Source of the DNA: Mesostigma viride
Lineage: Eukaryota; Streptophyta; Mesostigmatophyceae; Mesostigmatales; Mesostigmataceae
Length of the DNA stretch: 64,000 nt
Assembly (NCBI GenBank): GCA_009746045.1
Contig: RPFO01000041.1
Location: 1,778,613 to 1,842,612 of the forward strand
Direction: 5' to 3'
Shown: one piece after another, positions 40,376-53,030 of the stretch
Layout of the letters: each line of letters starts with the position of its first letter
Numbering within the stretch: position 1 is the first letter of the stretch
The notes under the pieces: generated by a model
What the model was told of the DNA's origin: nothing
The model's input: the letters and a program-made list of their open reading frames with translations, nothing else
The model's database searches: none
Made by a program: the position numbers and the translations under genes

Positions 40376-41025
40376 TAGTATTGAAGCCCTCGCCAAGCTC
40401 GCCAATCTCGCGTTTCTTCGATAGTGTCCGGCCAACGAAACCAGTCCGATATGCCTTGGTATGAATACGGTTCGTTGAAGTCGATATTGGTTCTCCCCTC
40501 CTGAAAAATGTCCAATAGGCGCAAAAACGCTTTTTGTTGCATCGGACTCAACGGTCTCTGAGCGTTAATGGCCTCTGCGAATTTTTCTGCTGGTACAATT
40601 ATCTCGTATGGCGATATCCCATAGGGGTCGAGCTCTTCTTGAATAACTTCGATATGATCCGACATAGCTCGAGCTAGTTCAGTCGCTAACGGACCTAGGG
40701 GTAGACCTAGTGAGTCGAGGCTGAAGCGTTCAGATATTCTCATATAGTGTCGCCAAGGACCAAGGGGTTCGTTTATTATCGTCCTCGATAACTTGCTTCC
40801 TCTATTCTTAAATGGCCATACACCGTGCTGGATATTCTGTCGCGTGACATTCGGTATGCGTGCGTCCATTCGTCCGTTTAAATCGGGTATACTAAGTCCC
40901 TCCCTCGCCATTCTCATAGCCAATACTCCTGTCATGTCGTTGATTCTGCTCGTGACCGGAACCGTTCCAAAATCGTCTGTGATCATGGCATTTGGATCTG
41001 TACCGAGCGCTTCATACACCGGTGG
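40376..41025 (-). pseudogene. 3' part of a viral gene split by the 11-kb transposon
   Basis: This is the C-terminal part (about 215 residues) of a minus-strand gene whose 5' part lies at 52290-52547. The frame enters straight from the left end of the transposon and stays open to the edge of the insertion at 40375, where the original stop codon must have been. The content is helical and polar (MAREGLSIPDLNGRMDARIP; IRPLSPMQQKAFLRLLDIFQ-like), with an NGRM...IPNVTRQNIQHG block. I recognise no family. The gene would have made about 300 residues. Confidence 0.75.
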
Positions 41026-41052
41026 GTGGTTTTACCGGATTAGGATACATTT

Positions 41053-42220
41053 GCACAGCTTCAAATGTATCCTAAATGCACCATTGGCAAACATGGTTTC
41101 TGGACATGGTCGATATCATTCATATGTTTGGCAAGCATGATATGATCATGCTTGCCAAAGATGTTGTCTCTTTTCATATTTCACACATATATTATCGGCC
41201 TCGGCGTGCCATGCTTCCACGTTTGTTGTCTCTTTTCATATATTGTAAATATGATCAATAAAATTCCAAACATGACCATGTTGGAGACTTCAAGTGGAGC
41301 ATCATGATTACTGTTTTCACTATTACGTAACCCATGGTTCATGTTAACATGGCATAATGAGCAATCCTATTGACCCCATGACTAATGGTGAAGTTAATAA
41401 AGTTACATCGTGGCACGTCACTATAGCATCAAGTTGCATCATTGTGCATAAAGTAGTTTAGCACTGAGTTGGCATGCCAACACCAGGTACACTAAATAAA
41501 TTAAAACCAGAATTGATAAACAACCCAGTATCCAAATACAGTATCCATATATATGCAGGTCGTACTACAGGTACAGCCACGGCTGCCACGCGGCTTCTGC
41601 AGCGATCACGCTCTTTCTCCTAGACAATTGCTCTACTGGTCCCTACAGGTCGGTCGACTTGGACCATGATGCGTCAAGAACCGTTAATTGACCGACTTAA
41701 ACAAGATGTTTGTCTACATGCAGCTGTCTGCACCTAACTAACGCGAAACCGCGTGCTACCAAATATAGCGGGAAATGCATGAGTAACACATGTCAACGCA
41801 CAACCGGTGGAAATCACGCGATACCAACCGCGGCAACAGTGGTGTGAACATAGCGGGCACTGCCATGCAAAAAAGCACCAGCAGCGGCATCAGTAGCAAA
41901 TTGTAGTAGCGGAACAATAGCCACTACATCAATGCAACAACACATCAGCCCAGCAACACAGCAGCAGCATGACCGTAGCACAGCAGCAGCACAACTGTAG
42001 CTCAGCAGCACGGCCGTAATGCAGCAGTGCATCAACACAGCAGCACGGCAGCAGCACGACAGCAATACATCAGCGGCACGGCAGCAATGCAGCAACACAT
42101 CAGCACAACAGCACAACAGCAGCACGGCAGCAATGCAGCAACAGTAGCATGGCAGCACAGCAGCAGCAGCAGCAGCAGCAGCACATGAGCAGCTCAATGA
42201 CAACAACCGCTGCTCGCGCT
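41053..42220. other. Left subterminal region of the transposon
   Basis: No gene is seen. It has a 27-bp palindrome GGCAAGCATGAT/ATCATGCTTGCC (about 41127-41155), a nearby duplicated TTGTTGTCTCTTTTCATAT, and from about 41930 a (CAGCA)n-rich stretch leading into the 3' end of the transposase gene. Confidence 0.6.
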
Positions 42221-45200
42221 TCAGCAGTCGTCGTCGTCGTCGTCGTCGTCATCGTCATCGGCAAGGATGAGCGCTCGCTTCCGACGCCGGGAGGCGCCTG
42301 CGTTGTTGTTCTCCGCCACATCGTCGCTGGGTGGAACCATCTCGCGCAATCGAGCCTCGGCCAGGGTGATATCCGGCGCTTGCAACGCAGGGACGACCAC
42401 ACCGGGGCACCCGCAGATCTGTGCCTCCAGCTCGTGGAGAGGCACACAAGAAACCGCGTCCTCCTCCCAACGGGCACCCCAGTACATGGCTACCATGTCG
42501 TTTTGCGTGTCGACAACAGCGACACGACCATGGTACCTGCCGTCCCGGCTTTCGGTGCGACCGTCCGCGGATGTCACACGCTCCGACGCCCAATGACACA
42601 CGACTTGCCCTACGAGGTTGCGGCTGCCACTCTTGACCTGCAGCCTTATGCCTTCCCAGCATGCCTTCGCCATGCCGACGATGCCCTTCGAGCATTCAGC
42701 ATCTTGCCACTTCACGACCGGGTGTTCCGCGTCATAGGGCACCTCCTTCAGCGCCTTTAGGCACTCCTTGGTGAGCTTTTTGTTCGCACCCAAGGAGACT
42801 GCATGGGGCGGCTGACCTCGCTTGCCCACCACTTGTGTCAAGACGAGGTCTGACGCGGTGATGATCACCGTGTGCGCCGCAGTGGTTGGCGGATGGGGCC
42901 ATTGCGCAATGTCTGGGTTCCACGGGTGCCACGTGTCACGCAAATGCTTAGCGCGGTATACAAAGAGCTCAATAGAAGGTTGGCCGCCATCCTCCTTCGC
43001 AACCACCTCCTTGATGATGCCAAAGAGGACTGGAGTCCACGTGAGCTTCGAGTTGCAGAGAATACCAGCTGAAGGGTGCCAGTATAGAACAGCGGAGCCT
43101 TTCTCAACGCCTTGCATGCGCTTCAAGTAAGCGACCTTGGCTGTCATGGCCCTGTCTTCTGCCGCCCATTCCTGCTGTGTGTGGCCATCATGAAGAACTC
43201 GGTCTACCAGCGGGGTGACGCGCACCGCCTCTGCGTCGACCAACGCCATGAAGTGCTCTTCTTGCGTCGGTGGTGGTTCAGGCGCTGCATCGTGCTCACG
43301 CAGGGCGGAGATGTCCGCGCGAGATGGCCACGGCAAAGGGCGCCACTCCTCAGGCACCTCCTCAGGGGCATGTGGGACTTTTGCGAAAAAGGCCTCGTTT
43401 GGCTTGATGGTGTCGGGCGGAAAGTACCACTGCCAGATGCCATGGGGCAACTTCTCGACCCTTGTTTTGATCGACTCCAGCTCCTTCCCCAGAAACTCCA
43501 TGTTCAATGGTGCGAAGGCTGGGGTGTCCTGCAACATCGGAATGCGGTCTGGATCCACAAGTCGGACGCCAAACAGCGGCCGCCCCTCCGCATCAAACTT
43601 GTAAGGCTGTGTCATCGCCTTCCCGCACCGTGGCGCGCCTTCCTGTCGAGTCCCCGCGGGCTGCCACGGCGTCTTTTGGGACTCCGTGGTCCGGTAGGAC
43701 AACCAGGTCTCTGCGTTGCCCTGTACCTGGAAGAAGACGGCGTGGTGCACCTTCATTGAGCGACCGCGTTTTTCAGGCACCGGCTGTGCCGCTCCGCCGC
43801 CCGCCGGCTGCGCCTCCGGCCCGCCGCGCGCCGGCTGCCCCGCCCCGCCGCCCGTCGACTGCCCCGCCCCGCCGCCCGTCGACAGCCCCGCCCCGCCGCC
43901 CACGCGCGCCGGCAGCGCCGCTGGCCCCCCGCACGCCGACCGCCCTGCCCCGCCGCCCGTCGACTGCCCCGCCCCGCCGCCCGTCGACAGCCCCGCCCCG
44001 CCGCATGCCAGCTGCGCCGGCCCGCCGCCCACGCGCGCCGGCAGCGCCGCTGGCCCCCCGCACGCCGACGGCCCTGCCCCGCCGCCCGTCGACTGCCCCG
44101 CCCCGCCGCCCGTTGACAGCCCCGCCCCGCCGCCCACGCGCGCCGGCAGCGCCGCTGGCCCCCCGCACGCCGACCGCCCTGCCCCGCCGCCCGTCGACTG
44201 CCCCGCCCCGCCGCCCGTCGACAGCCCCGCCCCGGCGCCCACGCGCGCCGGCAGCGCCGCTGGCCCCCGCGCGCCGACTGCCCCGCCACGCCGCCCGTCG
44301 ACAGCCCCGCCCCGCCGCCCACGCGCGCCGGCAGCGCCGCTGGCCCCCGCGCGCCGACGGCCCCGCCCCGCCGCCCGTCGACAGCCCCGCCCCGCCGCCC
44401 ACGCGCGCCGGCAGCACCGCTGGCCCCCCGCACGCCGACTGCCCCGCCCCGCCGCCCGTCGACAGCCCCGCCCCGCCGCCCACGCGCGCCGGCAGCACCG
44501 CTGGCCCCCCGCCCGTCGACTGCCCCGCCCCGCCGCCCGTCGACAGCCCCGCCCCGCCGCCCACGCGCGCCGGCAGCGCCGCTGGCCCCCCGCGCGCCGA
44601 CGGCCCTGCCCCGCCGCCCGTCGACTGCCCCGCCCCGCCGCCCGTCGACAGCCCCGCCCCGCCGCCCACGCGCGCCGGCAGCGCCGCTGGCCCCCCGCAC
44701 GCCGACCGCCCTGCCCCGCCGCCCGTCGACTGCCCCGCCCCGCCGCCCGTCGACAGCCCCGCCCCGCCGCCCACGCGCGCCGGCAGCGCCGCTGGCCCCC
44801 CGCACGCCGACCGCCCCGCCACGCCGCCCGTCGACTGCCCCGCCCCGCCGCCCGTCGACAGCCCCGCCCCGCCGCCCACGCGCGCCGGCAGCGCCGCTGG
44901 CCCCCCGCGCGCTGACTGCCCCGCCACGCCGCCCGTCGACAGCCCCGCCCCGCCGCCCACGCGCGCCGGCAGCACCGCTGGCCCCCCGCACGCCGACTGC
45001 CCCGCCCCGCCGCCCGTCGACAGCCCCGCCCCGCCGCCCACGCGCGCCGGCAGCACCGCTGGCCCCCCGCACGCCGACGGCCCTGCCCCGCCGCCCGTCG
45101 ACTGCCCCGCCCCGCCGCCCGTCGACAGCCCCGCCCCGCCGCCCACGCGCGCCGGCAGCACCGCTGGCCCCCCGCACGCCGACGGCCCTGCCCCGCCGCC

Positions 45201-47389
45201 CGTCGACTGCCCCGCCCCGCCGCCCGTCGACAGCCCCGCCCCGCCGCCCACGCGCGCCGGCAGCGCCGCTGGCCCCCGCGCGCCGACTGCCCCGCCCCGC
45301 CGCCCGCGCGCGCCGGCAGCACCGCTGGCCCGCCGCCCGTCGACGGCCCTGCCCCGCCGCCCGTCGACTGCCCCGCCCCGCCGCGCACCGGCAGCGCCGC
45401 CCCGCTGCCCGCTGACTGCCCCGCCCCGCCGCGTGCCGGCTGCGCCGCCGCTGCCGCCCCGCCGCGCACCGATGGCGCCGCCCCTCCGTGCGCCGGCTGC
45501 GCCTCGCTGCACGCAGGCTGCACGACATCACCACGCACCCTGGTGACCTTGATAACCTGATCCTCCCTACCGGTCATCCAATCTACTGTGCTGCACCAAC
45601 CGGCAAACGACTCGCGCTGCAACGGAGTGAGAAAGTTCCTGACATCGTAAGCGACCCCCAATACCTTGACCTCCGTGCCAGCGGGGACGGTCGAGTTGCA
45701 GTTCGCAGCTGCACCACTAGGCTGACGGAATGCCTCTTCTATGGCCGCCACCCAGCTCTCCAAAGTTGGGTACTTGTGCACGAAGCTAGGCCCCCCCGCC
45801 ACAGCGTGTCTCATGTAGGCCACAAGCACGCCGAATTTCTGATCTGGGTCGGCGTGCGTGTGGCCCACGAGCATGCGGTGCATTTCGACGACGTCGAAGA
45901 AGCCAACGTGTACGAGCCACCATGCAAACAGTAAGACGGTGTGATTCCGGTTTTCACTCCCACCGTCCAGTTGCAGGCACAAACACCTGGGCATGTGCGG
46001 CAGCCCCGCCCTCCTCCATGGCTGGTCCCTCATCAACTGCGCCAGGATGTGCATCAGCATCGTGACGGTGACACTGCCGGAGAGGTTGTCGGTCATGAGG
46101 ACCCATGCGAGAACGATGAACCACATCGCCTTGTACCCATGGACGGCCGCACAGAAGAGCGAGAACGGCATCATGCCACCTGCATAGCTGCCCCATGAGT
46201 CGGGCCCCCCCACCAGCTTCGGCCAGTATGTCTTGGCGTGATCCAGCTTGTCGAGGTTGATCGACAAAATGGCCGTCAACATAGCGGCCACCATCGCGCA
46301 GGCAAGCTCGCGCCTCAACCAATAGTTCTGGCGGGTAAACCAGGCCAGAGCGACATGCTGCTTGATTTGGTTGTCGACGTACTGCCGTTGTGCCTCAGTT
46401 GAAGCACCGCGGCGCCGCATGCGCAGTTCCACGCAGTCCGCGCAGTGACCGGTGCTCTTGTTGTGCGGGCATACCACCACCTTCGGGCTCCTCTGCCCTG
46501 GGAAGTAGTCGCCTTTGCAGTAGGTGCGCCAGATGCGGTAGAATGCGTTGTAGCCTAGCACCTTGGCCCCTTCCCCCGCTTCTGCCACCACGTCTTCAAC
46601 GTACATGGCGTGCATCTCCTTGATGGACATGACGTCCATGAAGACAACGCCAGCATGAGTCGGGTCATGGTCTGCGATCTGCTGCACCAACTCGTGCATC
46701 CACATTGCTGCGTGTTCGCCAACCTCCGAACGCCCCCGAGCATCACGCTCAGGTGGTGCGTGCTCCAGACCAACACCGAAAGTCGCTAGGTCGTTGGGAT
46801 GCACGGTCAGGAAATACTCTTTCGCCGACACGACCGACGCCACCAGATTGTTCCAAGTCGCCCGGGTAACGCCGGCCATCTTCCGGATGGCAGATGCACA
46901 ACCGGTGACGGTGTACATGCACCCCGCAATCACCACGTCCACGTGTAAAGGGCCGGTAATGATGTACTTCTTGTAACGGCCACCGTCGGCAGGGGATTCT
47001 ACCTCGATGTTGCCCACGCCGGCCGACCGGATCACGTCGCAAAGGGAGGCCATGCGCTGCTGGTCCGTTTGGTTGTACAGGTACTCTCGAAAGGCAGTCC
47101 ACGACCTGGTATCGGTAAGTAAGGTGCCCACCTTCTCGAGGCAATGCTCCCCACAAGTCGGACCGCACTTCCTGGCCTTGGCGATGTCCTTGTCAACGGA
47201 CTTCAATTTGGAGGCGAGAAGCCGGGCGCCATCTTTCTTCCCACTGCGCTTCGCTCGAGAGGAAGACGTGCCGGGCCCCATTTCCGTGTGAAGCAGGTCG
47301 TCGTCAGAGCCGTCAGAATCTACGCCCCAACTAGCTTCAGAACTCGCATCCGAATCCACCAGGTCTGGCACATCCCATTCTTCATCCAT
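42221..47389 (-). CDS. DUF7869-like transposase with a GC-rich repeat insert
   Basis: This single frame of 1,722 codons has its ATG at 47389. After an acidic N-terminus it has a Cys-rich segment (KCGPTCGEHC) and, near residues 280-330, CPHNKSTGHCADC. The catalytic-type region has LQLDGGSENRNH and, 40 residues on, VGHTHADPDQKF. These are the hallmark D and GHTH-x-D-x-D motifs of the DUF7869 RNase-H-like family seen in transposons of algae and early plants. Codons about 650-1195 are a low-complexity Gly/Ala/Arg insert from a tandem DNA repeat that switches frame internally. The C-terminal 530 residues are a folded-looking domain (HHAVFFQVQGNAETW) ending in poly-Asp. The family name rests on motif recall. 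Confidence 0.75.
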   Translation of the reverse strand: MDEEWDVPDLVDSDASSEASWGVDSDGSDDDLLHTEMGPGTSSSRAKRSGKKDGARLLASKLKSVDKDIAKARKCGPTCGEHCLEKVGTLLTDTRSWTAFREYLYNQTDQQRMASLCDVIRSAGVGNIEVESPADGGRYKKYIITGPLHVDVVIAGCMYTVTGCASAIRKMAGVTRATWNNLVASVVSAKEYFLTVHPNDLATFGVGLEHAPPERDARGRSEVGEHAAMWMHELVQQIADHDPTHAGVVFMDVMSIKEMHAMYVEDVVAEAGEGAKVLGYNAFYRIWRTYCKGDYFPGQRSPKVVVCPHNKSTGHCADCVELRMRRRGASTEAQRQYVDNQIKQHVALAWFTRQNYWLRRELACAMVAAMLTAILSINLDKLDHAKTYWPKLVGGPDSWGSYAGGMMPFSLFCAAVHGYKAMWFIVLAWVLMTDNLSGSVTVTMLMHILAQLMRDQPWRRAGLPHMPRCLCLQLDGGSENRNHTVLLFAWWLVHVGFFDVVEMHRMLVGHTHADPDQKFGVLVAYMRHAVAGGPSFVHKYPTLESWVAAIEEAFRQPSGAAANCNSTVPAGTEVKVLGVAYDVRNFLTPLQRESFAGWCSTVDWMTGREDQVIKVTRVRGDVVQPACSEAQPAHGGAAPSVRGGAAAAAQPARGGAGQSAGSGAALPVRGGAGQSTGGGAGPSTGGGPAVLPARAGGGAGQSARGGQRRCRRAWAAGRGCRRAAGRGSRRAAGQGRRRAGGQRCCRRAWAAGRGCRRAAGRGSRRAAGQGRRRAGGQRCCRRAWAAGRGCRRAAGRGSRRAGGQRCCRRAWAAGRGCRRAAWRGSQRAGGQRRCRRAWAAGRGCRRAAGRGSRRAAWRGGRRAGGQRRCRRAWAAGRGCRRAAGRGSRRAAGQGGRRAGGQRRCRRAWAAGRGCRRAAGRGSRRAAGQGRRRAGGQRRCRRAWAAGRGCRRAAGRGSRRAGGQRCCRRAWAAGRGCRRAAGRGSRRAGGQRCCRRAWAAGRGCRRAAGRGRRRAGASGAAGARGRRGGAVDGRRGGAVGARGPAALPARVGAGAGLSTGGGAGQSTGGGAGRSACGGPAALPARVGGGAGLSTGGGAGQSTGGGAGPSACGGPAALPARVGGGPAQLACGGAGLSTGGGAGQSTGGGAGRSACGGPAALPARVGGGAGLSTGGGAGQSTGGGAGQPARGGPEAQPAGGGAAQPVPEKRGRSMKVHHAVFFQVQGNAETWLSYRTTESQKTPWQPAGTRQEGAPRCGKAMTQPYKFDAEGRPLFGVRLVDPDRIPMLQDTPAFAPLNMEFLGKELESIKTRVEKLPHGIWQWYFPPDTIKPNEAFFAKVPHAPEEVPEEWRPLPWPSRADISALREHDAAPEPPPTQEEHFMALVDAEAVRVTPLVDRVLHDGHTQQEWAAEDRAMTAKVAYLKRMQGVEKGSAVLYWHPSAGILCNSKLTWTPVLFGIIKEVVAKEDGGQPSIELFVYRAKHLRDTWHPWNPDIAQWPHPPTTAAHTVIITASDLVLTQVVGKRGQPPHAVSLGANKKLTKECLKALKEVPYDAEHPVVKWQDAECSKGIVGMAKACWEGIRLQVKSGSRNLVGQVVCHWASERVTSADGRTESRDGRYHGRVAVVDTQNDMVAMYWGARWEEDAVSCVPLHELEAQICGCPGVVVPALQAPDITLAEARLREMVPPSDDVAENNNAGASRRRKRALILADDDDDDDDDDDC
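43810..45440. repeat. GC-rich tandem repeat inside the transposase gene
   Basis: About 1.6 kb of repeats of blocks such as GCCCCGCCGCCCGTCGACAG and CCCACGCGCGCCGGCAGC recur with periods that mix 18-21 bp and 100-150 bp. Because stop codons are nearly absent, all three minus frames and two plus frames are open across it. The transposase frame alternates between a GGAGQSTGG-type and an RRAGRGSRR-type reading, showing that the array has changed length by non-multiples of three. Confidence 0.9.
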
Positions 47390-47895
47390 GTTAATAGGAA
47401 ATCTACTGTATTACACCCGGTGGTGCTTGGACAGAAGCAAGAAACCCCGCCCACCGCTCAAATGTGGCGCCCAACAAAGCCCCAAACTGTTTTCTTCAAT
47501 AAGTCTACTGTTCTACATCCGGTGGTGGATGGACACAAGCAATAAAGGCCCCGCCCACACCTCAGATTTCTTTAGAAAATCTACTGATCTACATTCGATG
47601 GCGCCTTCACAGAAGCAGGAAACTCCGCCCACCGGTCAAATGTGACGCCCAACAAAGCCCCAACTGATTTCTTCAAGAAGTATACTGTTTTACAGCCGGT
47701 AGTGCTTGGGCAGAAGCACTATAAAAGAGACAACCAGCGCAGGCCAGAAATCGCAGGCCAGAAATCGCAACTATGTAAAGCCCGCCCACACATCGGATTT
47801 CTTTACGAAAAACCTGTTTTACATTCGATGGGGTCTTGACAGATTCAAACAAATTATCGTTTCTACCTGCGTGCGACTGCTGCGGCTGAGTGCTG
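47390..47895 (+). promoter_or_regulatory. Central promoter region of the transposon
   Basis: Four diverged copies of a roughly 100-120 bp unit lie here, each with AAGCA(G/A)(G/T)AA and CCCGCCCACC GC-boxes and ATCTACTGTTNTACA. TATAAAAG at 47720-47727 points to the plus-strand gene. A leader block after it (GAGACAACCAGCGCAGGCC) is the piece also found at 2826-2855. The minus-strand transposase starts at the other edge, so this is a shared divergent promoter. Confidence 0.6.
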
Positions 47896-48940
47896 CAACT
47901 TGTCTTCACGTCTTCACGTCTTCACGTCTTCACGTCTTCACCGCGTCTTCACCTGTCTTCACCACGTCTTCACGGCTTCACGGCTTCACGTCTTCACGGC
48001 TTCACCTGAACACCTGAACTTCACCTGAACTTGCCGTATCGTGTCTTCACGTCTTCACGTCTTCACGTCTTCACGTCTTCACGTCTTCACCGCGTCTTCA
48101 CCTGTCTTCACCACGTCTTCACGGCTTCACGGCTTCACGTCTTCACGGCTTCACCTGAACACCTGAACTTCACCTGAACTTGCCGTATCGTGTCTTCACG
48201 TCTTCACGTCTTCACGTCTTCACGTCTTCACGTCTTCACCGCGTCTTCACCTGTCTTCACCACGTCTTCACGGCTTCACGGCTTCACGTCTTCACGGCTT
48301 CACCTGAACACCTGAACTTCACCTGAACTTGCCGTATCGTGTCTTCACGTCTTCACGTCTTCACGTCTTCACGTCTTCACGTCTTCACGTCTTCACCGCG
48401 TCTTCACCTGTCTTCACCACGTCTTCACGGCTTCACGGCTTCACGTCTTCACGGCTTCACCTGAACACCTGAACTTCACCTGAACTTGCCGTATCGTGTC
48501 TTCACGTCTTCACGTCTTCACGTCTTCACGTCTTCACGTCTTCACCGCGTCTTCACCTGTCTTCACCACGTCTTCACGGCTTCACGGCTTCACGTCTTCA
48601 CGGCTTCACCTGAACACCTGAACTTCACCTGAACTTGCCGTATCGTGTCTTCACGTCTTCACGTCTTCACGTCTTCACGTCTTCACGTCTTCACCGCGTC
48701 TTCACCTGTCTTCACCACGGCTTCACGGCTTCACGTCTTCACGTCTTCACGGCTTCACCTGAACACCTGAACTTCACCTGAACTTGCCGTATCGTGTCTT
48801 CACGTCTTCACGTCTTCACGTCTTCACGTCTTCACGTCTTCACCACGTCTTCACCTGTCTTCACCACGTCTTCACGGCTTCACGGCTTCACGTCTTCACG
48901 GCTTCACCTGAACACCTGAACTTTGCGTATCGTATCTTTG
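47896..48940. repeat. CTTCACGT minisatellite in 150-bp higher-order units
   Basis: The 9-bp unit CTTCACGTC and variants (CTTCACGGC, CTTCACCTG) are arranged in about seven higher-order units of 148-157 bp. Each ends in CACCTGAACTTGCCGTATCGTG (markers near 48027, 48176, 48325, 48482, 48633, 48781). It lies in the leader between the TATA box and the ATG of the plus-strand transposon gene. Confidence 0.95.
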
Positions 48941-49081
48941 ATACATTGCATCATTTGCATGCCTTGGAGCTGCACGTCTTCAAGCAGTGTCACCCAGTTC
49001 CCGCTTGATTCAAATGCACTTCGCGCTTGAATTCGTGACTTCGCTCAAGGTGGAAGGTGATGGGCACTAGCCACGGGAACT

Positions 49082-51900
<2,819 letters not shown>

Positions 51901-52257
51901 ATCAGTTCTTTGACACTGAGTTGGCACTAGACGCAACACCTTTGATGCACATGAGTGCAGGGCGCATGTGTGGAAACCATGCAACCATGGCGATCCCTCA
52001 AAAAGTTTGGTTATGTAATAAGTGAGACAATTATTCCGGACGTATGATGGCCCAACGTCCTGTAAGGTTGAGTTGTCTTATTCAATTGGCATATGTTGTC
52101 TTATTGATGTTGTCTCATTGCCTTAATGGGTCAATTGTCTTAGTTTATATCATGTATATCTTGGGAAACTCATTGCTTCAATAAAATGCATGTTAGGCGC
52201 AATCAACCCCCTCAAACACATCTGAAAACTGCACAGTGCATCAAATGTATCCTAAAC
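51901..52257. other. Right subterminal region of the transposon
   Basis: No gene is seen. It contains short AT-rich sequence with repeated TTGTCTTATT/TTGTCTCATT motifs, an AATAAA at about 52180 that could end the plus-strand gene, and an inner copy of AAATGTATCCTAAA. Confidence 0.5.
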
Positions 52258-52289
52258 AAAAAAATGTATCCTAATCCGGTAAAACCACT

Positions 52290-52547
52290 CGGTCGTAACG
52301 GTCGATACAATTCCACTATATCGTGAAGGTCTTGAGGGGCTCTTCCTCTAGTGAAGTCCGTCTCTTCGAAGTTGGGTCGCACCACAAAATCGAGAACGGC
52401 GTCATCCGCCTCGTCTTGAGTCAAAGGACGAGACGCGCGACTTGAAGACAAAACACTACCTTTCATTCTGTGCGCTCTCGTAGATTTGGTTGTAGCCACG
52501 TATTTCTTCTTGGTCTTTCCCTGAATCCGTCCTCGGCCTGTTGACAT
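52290..52547 (-). pseudogene. 5' part of the viral gene split by the transposon
   Basis: The ATG at 52547 is preceded on its strand by TTCCATATATACAT, the AT-rich viral promoter element. About 86 codons follow to the transposon end. The N-terminus is basic (GRGRIQGKTKKKYVATTKST) with RAHRMKG, similar in style to the basic heads of the proteins at 31324, 32098 and 52600. An acidic segment follows (TQDEADDAVLDFVVRPN). The rest of the gene is at 40376-41025. The frame continues across both halves if the element and one copy of the candidate duplication are disregarded. Confidence 0.75.
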
Positions 52548-52599
52548 ATGTATATATGGAACTATCTTTTAATTCTGCGCCGTATTATACACGACACGC

Positions 52600-53010
52600 A
52601 TGGGAAAAACGAACGTTAACTCTACAATAAAAAGACACAAAGTAAAGGCTGGAGGATCCGAACCACCGCTACCCCCCGGCGTATGGGACAAACTGCCAGT
52701 GCACGTCGTTCGGAAAATTGCGAGGATGGGTGCTCAGCCGTTGATGGACAAGCGGGCAGTCGTAGCCGGATTAGGAGGCATCGTCGACAACCAACTCCAG
52801 CCGTTGAAAACCGAAATCAATGATTTGATGAAGGAACGTCAGCGAAATATCGATCGAATTGCCGATGTTCGTAGATCGGGGCCTGGTAACCTGCGTCAAT
52901 TAGAAGAACGAAATTACGACATCGACAACAAACTAAGAAGATTGCAGTTACAGTTGGATCGCCTAAAAGCGAATGGGAATCTCCTTATTAATAACTTATT
53001 AATAACTTAA
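52600..53010 (+). CDS. Basic protein with F-box-like and coiled-coil parts (136 residues)
   Basis: The ATG at 52600 follows GCCGTATTATACACG, a viral-type element. The head has TIKRHKVKAGG, close to the RRHKVR and RRHRVR motifs of the proteins at 32098 and 31324. A short helix resembling the start of an F-box follows (WDKLPVHVVRKIARMG). The C-terminal 80 residues form a predicted coiled coil (EINDLMKERQRNIDRIADVR; NKLRRLQLQLDRLKAN). It is divergent from the interrupted gene at 52547 with a 52-bp shared promoter. Confidence 0.7.
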   Translation: MGKTNVNSTIKRHKVKAGGSEPPLPPGVWDKLPVHVVRKIARMGAQPLMDKRAVVAGLGGIVDNQLQPLKTEINDLMKERQRNIDRIADVRRSGPGNLRQLEERNYDIDNKLRRLQLQLDRLKANGNLLINNLLIT

Positions 53011-53030
53011 TAGCTTAGCCTCAATTACGC

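Noticed and set aside
43507-45546. 679-codon plus-strand frame rich in Pro/Ala/Arg, and several similar frames
   Set aside because: All lie over the GC-rich tandem repeat within the transposase gene. They have no start context or domain, and exist because the repeat lacks stops.
47896-48940. Regularly spaced repeats that might suggest a CRISPR array
   Set aside because: The units are nested minisatellites without unique spacers, in a eukaryotic transposon.
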